Part shown: piece after piece, positions 55,896-64,000 of the stretch
How positions within the stretch are numbered: the stretch's first letter is position 1
How the letters are laid out: each line of letters begins with the position of its first letter
Source of the DNA: Melastoma dodecandrum
Lineage: Eukaryota; Streptophyta; Magnoliopsida; Myrtales; Melastomataceae
Reading direction: 5' to 3'
Length of the DNA: 64,000 bases
NCBI GenBank assembly: GCA_029817715.1
Contig: JARUPY010000155.1
Coordinates: 1 to 64,000, forward strand
Made by a program: the position numbers and the translations under genes
The notes under the pieces: model-generated
Told to the model about the DNA's origin: nothing
What the model saw: the letters and a program-made list of their open reading frames with translations, nothing else
Databases searched by the model: none

Positions 55896-57248
55896 CATCC
55901 CGCAAGTTAAGGGTTGTCCCTTTATATACTCTGCGACGTCAACATCTATAACCGGTTCCGCTTGATAGGTCACCGAAGGTCCCGAGATCAAACTTCCTTT
56001 CGCCTGAGTTTTCTCTCCGAGGAGATTCTCATATCGGACAGCCCTTCTGGCCAACTCATTCCAGTCCTTGAACACCTCTCCTTCTAGCTTCTTTCAAAGT
56101 CGAAGAAGGAGAGAATCTTGGGCGATGGCTATCAGTTCAGGTTCGGACGCCGAAGTTTTGTATATCCGCCATGCTTTCCGAAGTTTATTCAGGAAGACTG
56201 CCACGGGTTCACCACGCTGTTGTTTCATGTGGGTGGGGTCTTGCAGGGTTACTGCTGGATTGGTTTGGGTGATTGCCAAAGTGAACTGCACTTGCATATC
56301 CTCCTAGCTCCTCACTGAGTTCGGAGGGAGATTAACATACCACGTAAAGGCCGCTCCTTTGAGGGAGTTAGGAAATAGACGGAGCTTCCAAATCCCATTA
56401 GTGGCAGCTTTTCCCGCCTGACGAGTAAAGCAGGCGACATGCTTCGTAGGCGAAATGTTCTCTTCGCCTGAAAAGCGGGCGAATTCAGGAACGCGGTATC
56501 CCCTTGGAACAGGGTAATCTTGATCGATGTTTGATGGGTAAGGAGCTCGATAGAGTTGAACCTCATTCGTACTGTCCGCCCCAGGGATCGCTCGCTCGAC
56601 TAACCGAGTCACGTAGTCCCTTATTTCGGGCGCGAGATCCGGTGGTGCTGTTGCCTCCTCCATTACTACTCCCCTCCCACGTATGGGCTGGGGAGTGTAT
56701 TTAGAGTGTTGCTGATTTTCTGTAGGACGAACAAATTCGTTCTCCACCGGCCAATTGAGACTTTCCCTCCTACGAAATGAGGGTAGATATGCCATGTGAT
56801 GGTCTTGTTGTACAGTCGTCCTGTACTCGTTTATCAGAAGTGGCGGCTTATTGTCCGCCACCTTCTTAGGGCCTATAGGGATGGTTGGGACATCTTCCAT
56901 GTCAACCTTTTTCTTTCCCTCAGCAATTGAGGTTCTATGGGCATCGTGGTCAAATAGACGTTTGGTAGCCGATTTGCTTTTCCTATTACCGAGGCTGCTC
57001 AATAGCCCTGATATAGTTTCCAAATTTTGAAAGACAACCTCCATCTTGGGGTCGATCCTTTCCTTTAAGACGTCATGGTTCGGATCAATAGTGCCAACCT
57101 TCTCCATTAAGAGTTGGAGAGTACTCATAATGGCTGACAACACTCCAGCTATGTCTGGGTCCGGGTTTTTTCCATTATTACTGTTTCCGCCAGCGGAGTG
57201 ATCATCTCCAAGGTTGTTTGAATTAGTTCCATGATGGGTTCTCGGCAT
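55896..57248 (-). pseudogene. gag N-terminal part of the Tat element
   Basis: From 57248 (MPRTHHGTNSNNLGDD) a 314-codon frame runs to 56304. A polar N-terminal half is followed by the gag core YPVPRGYRVPEFARFSGEEN, KLRLFPNSLKGAAFTWYVNL, PPNSV. After a shift it goes on at 56297-56094 (KQQRGEPVAVFLNKLRKAWR) and 56075 (FKDWNELARRAVRYENLLGE), then IKGQPLTC, where the chromovirus interrupts it. Highly typical of Tat-lineage gag. It begins about 37 bp inside the 5' LTR, so little leader is present. Confidence 0.88.
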
Positions 57249-57254
57249 TGTTGG

Positions 57255-57278
57255 CCTAGTCTCCCACTATGGTCGCCA
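57255..57278 (-). other. Primer-binding site region of the Tat element
   Basis: Minus-strand TGGCGACCATAGTGGGAGAC lies 6 bp inside the 5' LTR end. TGGCGAC...GGGGA/GGGA sequences are usual PBSs in the Tat lineage. The tRNA was not determined. Confidence 0.65.
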
Positions 57279-57284
57279 AAGGCG

Positions 57285-58012
57285 TGTTCGCTCCAGAAGT
57301 GACCGCGGACAAGCCGGATCCAAACACGTCGGAAATCTCTGGCACTATGAGCAACCGGTGCTCGTAGGTTCATTGAAATGTATGGTCGCCGTATGAGTGA
57401 CGAAAGAGGGGGAGAAGGCAGGGGACAGGCACCCTTAAGCGGAAACACTTATGGATGCCATCGATGATGCCTTCAGAAGGAAGCAAGAACGCATGAGCAC
57501 AAGGAAGGCTTGAACGCTGGAATGCTTGAAGATAAAAAGACAATATGTCCGTCTGTAGAGAGGTGTTTATATACAATGCCTAAGAACAACTATTTATACT
57601 AAACGAGCCCTACGTATATATAGTAACAAAATATTTTACATATATTACGTATCCTTGTTGCCAATCTTCTTGGAATATCTTCTTCCCATTTGAGCAAAGT
57701 TGGCAATAATTTCCTTCCAAGTCCTGAGACCTTATGGAATCTTCCCATAACAGCTACTGAACGACTGAATCGCCCATTAGCCTTCGCTACAATGTTTCCT
57801 CACTCGCCCAATTGACTGTCGCTTGGCCACCTTCTTGACTCTTGTCGCTTGGTAGCCGTGTCGCTTGGTGACCGCTTCGCCCGCAAGCCTTCGCCTGGTG
57901 TATTTCCACAACCACCTCCTTACTGAACTTCTCGTACTTTGGGCCTGCATTTTGAACCGTTGATCCATAGATGAGGCTGATATCTGTGACCCAAAATTTC
58001 TGTTGCTAATCA
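57285..58012 (-). repeat. 5' LTR of the Tat element
   Basis: 728 bp, partner of 28559-29275. It is followed by the target duplication GGCAT and by PPR coding sequence in phase with the left host fragment. Confidence 0.9.
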
Positions 58013-58605
58013 GGCATGTCATTCAAAGAGGCTTAGTCAGTAACGGGTTCATCGGTAACACACTCGTGGATATGCATTCCAAACGTGTGGCAATGTTGTG
58101 AGAGCAAGGAGAGTTATCAAGACGATTCAATCCAAGAACATAGTATGGTGAAATTCATTGTTGACCGCTTACATCTGTCACGACCTCTCGGTGGATGCAA
58201 TTAATGAATTTAAACGATGATTGCAGATGGGTTTCGGCCAAACTCCGTTGGTGTATCCATATATTTCATCATTGGAGATTGCATTGCAAGTGCATGGATG
58301 GGTGGTTCGGATTGGAAAAGTCAAATATGCATGTTGTCAACTCATTAATATCCATCTATTCGTGTCATGGTAGATTGGAAAAGTTCACTCGGTGGTTTGC
58401 CCAAAAGGAATATTGTGTCACGGAATGCCATTATATACGCCCACTCGAAGTCATATAAGGTACTACGAGTAATATCCGTTTTGTTGCTCTCCACTTGTGC
58501 TCGTCTGAGATTAGTTAGTGATTGCGAGAAATTGTTTTCTGCAATGGTAGAAAGGTTCAGGATTAAAGCTGGTGTGGAACATTTTTCTCCCGAAGTAGGC
58601 ACCTC
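58013..58605 (+). pseudogene. PPR gene, right fragment
   Basis: PPR proteins bind organellar RNA to edit, splice or stabilise it. Continuing from 28558, the plus strand reads VIQRG, SNGFIGNTLVDMHSK, then after a shift VRARRVIKTIQSKNIVW with a TGA inside the usual SWNSLI box, NSLLTAY, HGWVVRIG, NMHVVNSLISIYSCHGRLEK, LPKRNIVSRNAIIYAHSKS, LLSTCARLRLVSDCEKLFSA and VERFRIKAGVEHFS (about 58560-58600), where the match ends. The A/P-L-S repeat layout fits a PLS-class PPR protein. It has at least three frame changes and a missing C-terminus, so the gene was dead or died after the insertion. Confidence 0.85.
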
Positions 58606-59486
58606 CACGCCCTTCTTACTTGCGCCTTCAAGTTACTCTTTTCAATCCTAATCCGCTTCCCCACCTTGATCCGTCTTTTCCTTTCTCCTTTTCTTCTCCC
58701 CCACCCTTCTTCCACTCGCTAGCCTCCCCCATTTTTCTCCTTAGAATGGGAAATTTTATTTTTGGGGATTTGGAAAAGCAGATGTGCGTGGCCCTCCTCC
58801 TTTCACGTAATAAAATTATATTTATTAATTAATTCTGAAGCTTACTCAACAAGCTTTGAACAATATTTGCACATGTCACCCCTCGAGGTCGTACATGTCA
58901 GCCCACGACTTGCTTAGTAGATTTTGACCATTTCAAATGGTCAACTCATACATGTTATTAGAAAGTCTCGTGTGGCCACACTGAATCTCCATGTTGCCAT
59001 ACCGAACATTCGGTTCGCGTGTGTTCTTCTCGTGTGGCCACAACGATTCCCCGTGTGGCCACAACGAACTTTATGGTTGCGTGTGTTCATTGATAGCGGG
59101 CAGGGCGGCCCCTTGGTTTCCCCTTGAATGCATACACTATATTCCCTTCTTTTGCACATATATTCATCCTCGTTACATATTCAGTCATCATATACAATCA
59201 CTTTTACATTTATAAAACTACAAAAATATAAGTCATTACATTCTTCTCGATACCATACCTGTCAACCTCGACATCATGCATGTCAACTTCCTCTATTGCT
59301 CCGGGACGACCTCGTGTCGATCTGAGAAGCTCCGATCTTGGGCGTCCAAGGCACACATTCATGGTGCGTGCCTGCAGCACCTCGACCTAGACATGCATGA
59401 ACTCTTGCTTGTACACAAATATTCATACTCATTCTCCATTCAGAAGTCATATTCACACAGTTAAAATTAATAAAAAGTCGGATCGT
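58606..59486 (-). repeat. Intergenic, right part a probable 3' LTR (minus) of a chromovirus
   Basis: The right boundary at about 59490 reads TGTAACGATCCGAC on the minus strand, a typical Tekay/Del-like LTR start directly after the integrase end described next. The left limit is not known. Near 58970-59095 a short motif CGTGTGGCCACAAC(G/A) recurs. Confidence 0.5.
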
Positions 59487-59527
59487 TACAACCTTTCTCC
59501 CTTATGGGATTTCGTCCCCGAAGTCCT

Positions 59528-59800
59528 TCACTCAAATAGGGAGGGATGCGTTGTCCTCATGCGCTCCTCAAGTTCCCACGTTTGTTCCTCAACCCTAGCT
59601 CCCCTCCAAAGCACTTGCACCATCGACGTCTTTCCTCCGTGAGTAGTGGTTCTCTCCGCCTGATGATTCGCACTGGTTCCACGGTGATGCTAATATCCTT
59701 GTTTATATTTGTGGGCACGGTTTCCATCTTCTCTTCCGGTTCCGGCTCATGTCTCAACATGTACAGACCATGAGATAGGAATCTCAACTAGAAGTAATAC
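59528..59800 (-). pseudogene. Chromovirus integrase C-terminus / chromodomain end
   Basis: The minus strand reads LYMLRHEPEPE, DISITVEPVRI and, after a shift, GGKTSMVQVLWRGARVEEQT and TWELEERMRTTHPSLFE plus a stop at about 59530. The 'PVRI-DR', 'V-VLW', 'EE-TWE-E--M' pattern is the chromodomain-like tail of Tekay-type integrases. Only this tail is left; sequence further right (59800-60320) shows no clear pol motif. Confidence 0.78.
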
Positions 59801-60325
59801 ACTAAATATCGAAATGACGACCTTGTCTTTGAGCTTCTTAGGGGAATGCCAGTTGTCTCGAGATAATGTGTCCACCCTGAGATAAAGACTCTTAAGTAAA
59901 CTGGAAAATGGGGATACGTGGCAAGTTCGAATCAGATACTTAAAACACGATCTCCATGATTCCTTCAACATAAGGATCTAATTGTATACACGATCTAAGT
60001 TGCTTAGATTCTGATTTCTTAACCCCAAAGTGATATAAGTATAAAAGGCAAGAAAAAAGAAGGAAAAGACAATCAACTCCATAAGTCTAAATTTGGCTAA
60101 GCTGGTCTCCAGCTTTTTACTCTCCTCCATAATCCCGCAACCGTCTCCGACATTCCGAAACAGTTCACCTTCACCACTGATGTGAGTTGGAATGAGCAAG
60201 GCCGAGTTGAGATCAAGTTGAGAGGAGTGCTCGAGATGAGGAGCACTTCACGCTGTTGAATTGGTTGAGTTGATTCATTAACTCGAGATCGGGAGCTCAA
60301 GAAGACTTCCAGACGTGCCAGCCGG
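59801..60325. other. No gene recognised
   Basis: Between the integrase tail and the next element only unassigned minus-strand frames occur (for example 59978-60199). It may be decayed integrase. Confidence 0.4.
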
Positions 60326-60768
60326 TGTCAGGCCCATTTTCCTTTGTTTTACTTTTGGACTTGTTTTTAATTAACTTTTGGTTTTTACTATTTTGGGCCT
60401 AATGGGGACTTAGGGTTAGCCCATTTATGGACCTTTATAAATAGGACTCTTGTGTTTAGGTTTAGGCAGAACCTTTTAAACTTTTTAGCCAAATTTGGCA
60501 GCCTTCAAGTTCTTCTGTGAACTTTACACAAACTCTTTTATCATTTGGTGGATTCCAAGCGTGGCGAGATTTATCCGAGCGTTCCCATAATCGGTGGTGT
60601 TTTTGTATCCCGTTGTGAGGCGTTCAACCCTCATGACAGTCCTGGTGGTGCTTCTGCTGTATCCGATGGCGGTCCAAGTCTTATTTATCCCTTTCGTTCG
60701 TTTCGATTTGTTCGTTCGTGCGTTTCGTCGTCGTCGAAGTATTTTCCGTTTTGGCGATTGGTAGCGCA
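60326..60768 (+). repeat. 5' LTR of the second plus-strand chromovirus
   Basis: 443 bp from TGTCAGGCCC to GCGCA, with TATA box TTTATAAATAG at 60434. The ends are inferred from the TG and from the PBS 5 bp downstream, since the 3' LTR is not in the window. Confidence 0.75.
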
Positions 60769-61093
60769 TTAGTTGGTATTAGAGCGCATGGTTATGGAGA
60801 GCGCTAGGTGTTGGAAAGCACACGGTTGTATTGGGCGCTTGGTTGTTGGTGACCGCACGGTTGTGTAGAGCGCTAGGTTGTTGAGTACGTGGGTTGTTGT
60901 TGAGCGCACGATGGTAGTAATGGCGAATAGATTTCGATGTGGGATAACGTTGGAAGAGGCCCGTTCGGCTCATTTAGAATAGGAGGTTGGAGAGTTACGT
61001 TGTCAGATGTGGCAACAGTAGCTCCTGGAAGAATGAGGGCAACCTGCACCACAGTCTCCTCGATATTTCGAGGACGTAGAAGAAAATCTGTTT

Positions 61094-61905
61094 GTGGATA
61101 GATATGGGGACGGGGAGAGTCCTAGGAGGTCAACTCGGGACGAGAAGAGTCCTAGGAGGCATCGAGAACGTCAACCCGCACGTCCTATTAACATGCGAGT
61201 AGACATTCTTGAGTTTGAGGGAAAGATAGACCCCGAGGAGTTTCTCAATTGGCTTCATGCCATTGAGAGAGTATTCGACTATGAAGAGATTTTCGAGGAA
61301 AGGTAAGTCAAGGTGGCAGCCCTTTAACTTTGAAAGCACGCTAGCTTATGGTGGGAGAACTTGAATCAGCAACATCGTCGAGAAGGGAAAGAGAAGATTC
61401 GCTCGTGGGACAAAATGAAAAGGGAGATGAAGAAGAGGTTACTTCTTGACGATATCGGCAAGACTTGTTCCTCAGATTGAACTCACTTCAGCAGTCTTCG
61501 AGTGTTTCTAAGTACACTCACGAGTTCGAGCAATTGATGCTCTAGTGTGATATAGTTGAACCCCCTGAGCAAACCATTGGAAGATATATTAAAGGGGTGA
61601 AAACTCAAGTGGCGGACGCTGTCGAGTTGCAGCCTTATTGGAGTTTCACGGATGTATGCAACTTAGCCCATAAAGTCGATAAGCAACAAGCGATGAGAAT
61701 GCTTGTAAGGCCAGCCATGAGAAGCACTCCTTTCAGCAAAGGGAGTTTGTCCTCGAGGACTCACAACTCGAGTAACGATAGGGACAAGGCTATGATTGAA
61801 GTTTAGCCGCCCCCAAACACTGGTGTCTCGAGAAAGTGTTTCAAATGTCAAGGAGTTGGACATATAGCTTCTGAGTGCCCTAATCGACATACCGTTTTCA
61901 TAGGA
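61094..61905 (+). pseudogene. gag of the second chromovirus
   Basis: MDRYGDGESPRRSTRDEKSP, then VDILEFEGKIDPEEFLNWLH, AIERVFDYEEI, after stops ASLWWENLNQQHRREGKEK and MKREMKKRL, and an intact zinc knuckle CFKCQGVGHIASECPNR at about 61838-61890. Stops at about 61304 and further changes break the frame. Confidence 0.87.
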
Positions 61906-61957
61906 TGATCAAGTGTATGACTGAGAAGGGGAACCCGTTTGGGATGCTGAGGGAGAA

Positions 61958-64000
61958 GTGGTGGAGGAACTCGATGAGGGTGCGTTGTTGGTGATTCGAA
62001 AGGCTCTTAACGCAAATGTAGTGCCCGAAGAAGTTGATCAGCGGGAGATGATCTTTCATACCCGATGCACTGTGCAGGGAAAGGTGTGTCAAGAGATGGT
62101 TGACAGTGGGAGTTGCACCAATGTGGCTTCTACTACCATGGTTGAGAAACTGAAGTTATCGACTAAGCCACACCCTCGACCATACAAACTTTAATGTTTG
62201 AGCAAAGAGAGTGATCTCAAGGTGACTAAGCAGGTGTTGGTTTTGTTGAGCATTGGTCAGAGCTACAAGGACATGATGACTTGTGATGTGATACCCATGG
62301 ATGCCTGTCATTTGTTATTGGGAAGGCCGTGGCAATATGACCGGTGCGCGACTTATGATGGGTACAAGAATATTTATTCTATTACTCTCAACCAGAAAAA
62401 GATTACCTTACTTCCCTTGACCACCTAAGCACTAGCCAAACCGTCTCGAGATCAAACTCGAGAAGACAGTTTAAAGTTTGTGGAGTTGACTCGACATATT
62501 CATGAGGAGAAGTATGTATACATGTTGATGTTGTTCGAGGCATGAGAAGAGCAGGCCTCGACTATTTCCTTTCGAGTTCGAGCACTTTCACAAGAATTTG
62601 AGGATGTGTTTCCTGAGGAGATGCGGGGAGGACTTCCTCTAGTGAGGGATACACAACATCAGATTGACCTCATTCCTGGAGTGTTGCTGCCTAATCGACC
62701 TCCATGTCGATGTAATCCCGACGAGGCGAGAGAGCTGCAGTGACAGGTCGAGGAGCTTATCGAACGAGGCTTTGTTCGAGAGAGCCTCAACCCGTGTTCT
62801 GTTCCTGTCATCTTGGTTCCCAAAAAGGATGGTTCATGGCGGATGCGTGTCGACAGCCGAGCAATCAGTATGATCACTGTCAAGTATCGATTTCCCATTC
62901 CTCGACTTGATGATATGCTCGATGAGTTGCATGGGTCGACAATATTATTGAAGGTGGACCTACGTAGTGGATATCACCAGGTTCGGATGAATGAAGGAGA
63001 TGGGTGGAAGACGGCATTCAAAACCAAATTCGGGTTGTACGAGTGGATGGTTGTGTCGTTTGTTTTCTCGAATGCGCCGAGTACCTTCATGCGACTGATG
63101 AACCATGTGTTTCGTCCTTTCATCGGCAAATTCATGGTTTTTTTTTTTATGATATTCTAGTATATAGCCGAAATGAGGAGGAACACATTGACCACCTTAG
63201 ACAGTTGTTCGGGAAGTTGAGGGAACAACGTCTATTCGGGAACAACAAGAAGTGCGAGTTCTCGACTTCCAAATTTATCTCTTTGGGATATGTCAACTTG
63301 AGAGAAGGTATTCAGGTGGATGAGAGTAAGGTAGCTGCTATTCGAGAATGGCCTACTCCCAAGATAACTCATGACGTCAGGAGCTTTCATGGCCTAGCTT
63401 CATTTTATCGGAGATTTACCAAGGATTTCAGTTCGATTATAGCCCCGATGACATAGTGTTTGATGGGACGTCCTTCGAATGGACTCCCGCAGCTCAATCT
63501 AGTTTCGAGTTGCTCAAGAGTCATTTGTGCGAAGCACCTGTAATGACACTCCCTGACTTCGAGAAGATATTTGAAGTCGAGTGTGATGCCTCAGGAGTTG
63601 GGATTGGAGGTGTACTATTGCAAGAGGGTGGACCAATCTCATATTTCAACGAGAAGTTAAATGGATCTCGACTGAATTACTCGACCTATGATTAGGAGTT
63701 TTATGCCATCATTTGTACATTCGAGACATGGATCTACTATCTGATGCCCAAGGAGTTCGTTCTTCATACTGATCATGAGTCTTTGAAGCATATCAATGGG
63801 CGGATAAAGCTTAATCGACGACATGCAAAGTGGTTGGAATTTCTCCAGTCATTCACTTTCGTCTTGAAGCATAAGTTGGGAGTGAAGAATATCATAGCAG
63901 ATGCATTGTCTAGGAAATCAACTCTCATGGCCAGAATGGAATCGAAGTTGATTGGATTCAAGATGTTGAAAGAGTTGTACTCGAGTGACGCCGACATTGG
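61958..64000 (+). pseudogene. pol of the second chromovirus (PR, RT, RNase H; partial)
   Basis: Protease 61958-62428 with FHTRCTVQGKVCQEMVDSGS (DSG triplet kept) and CHLLLGRPWQYDR; TAA at 62192. RT from about 62580: [60 protein letters not shown]. The catalytic box reads FFYDILVYS (63143-63168), so the first Asp of the DD pair is Tyr, next to a T10 run that shifts the frame. RNase H from 63456: FEVECDASGVGIGGVLLQEG, HTDHESLKHINGR and NIIADALSRKS, with TAG at 63694. It runs off the window. Confidence 0.9.

Larger units (their letters stand above)
28559..58012 (-). mobile_element. Nested Tat-lineage Ty3/gypsy element inserted in a PPR gene
   Basis: The element reads on the minus strand. Its 3' LTR is 28559-29275 and its 5' LTR 57285-58012, homologous along their full length (about 720 bp). 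The flanks are GGTAT (28554-28558) and GGCAT (58013-58017), a 5-bp target duplication with one change. A PBS-like sequence adjoins the 5' LTR and a polypurine tract adjoins the 3' LTR. Its own coding parts are gag (57248 leftwards, interrupted), protease (48949 to 48290) and an antisense ORF near the 3' LTR. A second, Ogre-like gag-PR-RT-RH-IN set (46745 to 35448) lies inside, as do a hAT element, a probable solo LTR and a chromovirus. The host gene halves rejoin in frame across the duplication, which confirms the ends. Confidence 0.87.
60326..64000 (+). mobile_element. Second plus-strand chromovirus, 5' part, cut by the window end
   Basis: 5' LTR 60326-60768, PBS 60774-60785 (TGGTATTAGAGC), gag 61094-61905, pol from 61958 onward. 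It is related to the element at 50171-55895 (same protein blocks, same LTR leader motif) but clearly a different family member. Internal stops in gag and RT make this copy defective. The integrase and 3' LTR lie beyond the window. Confidence 0.88.

Overview
This is nuclear DNA of a flowering plant, most likely a eudicot. The evidence is split genes with GT-AG introns whose products match plant-only families (ERECTA-like receptor kinase, MAP65-3-type cytokinesis protein, ACC synthase, PUB/ARM-repeat protein, PLS-type PPR protein), sitting in nested plant LTR retrotransposons. No tRNA, rRNA, CRISPR array or bacterial-type operon was seen. Only two protein genes look intact: a 12-exon MAP65-3-like gene (18656-22636, +) and the transposase of a hAT DNA transposon (37362-39497, +). 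Everything else is pseudogene, gene fragment or decaying transposon.

Layout. 1-1750: end of an LTR element with its putative 3' LTR. 3550-8925: an ERECTA-like (ERL) receptor kinase pseudogene that keeps nearly the whole exon pattern but carries several frameshifts. 11428-11930: C-terminal ACC synthase pseudogene lacking the PLP-lysine segment. 12726-16559: a complete but decayed Ty1/copia element on the minus strand with matching LTRs, a PBS and a 5-bp target duplication. 17127-17789: truncated ARM-repeat protein. 18656-22636: MAP65. 22990-23165: photolyase-like gene fragment. 23265-24425: long inverted-repeat element ending in a (TTA)n microsatellite. 25080-28440: a second, internally deleted copia element (minus) that carries an unexplained 165-codon ORF.

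28559-58012 is a nest. A Tat-lineage Ty3/gypsy element on the minus strand (3' LTR left, 5' LTR right, near-identical 5-bp target duplication) split a plus-strand PPR gene whose two halves now lie 29.5 kb apart. Inside it are an antisense plant-mobile-domain ORF, an Ogre-like gag-PR-RT-RH-IN module, an intact 3.17-kb hAT element with a perfect 8-bp target duplication, a probable solo LTR inside the reverse transcriptase, and a plus-strand chromovirus (50171-about 55895). 58605-64000 holds the end of another chromovirus (minus) and the 5' part of a further plus-strand chromovirus that runs out of the window.

Insertion order that can be read: PPR gene, then the Tat element, then the chromovirus into its gag. 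The hAT and the solo LTR are younger than the Ogre-like pol they interrupt. Coordinates of degenerate exons and of LTR ends without a confirmed target duplication are approximate. All family calls come from recognising motifs by eye, with no database search.
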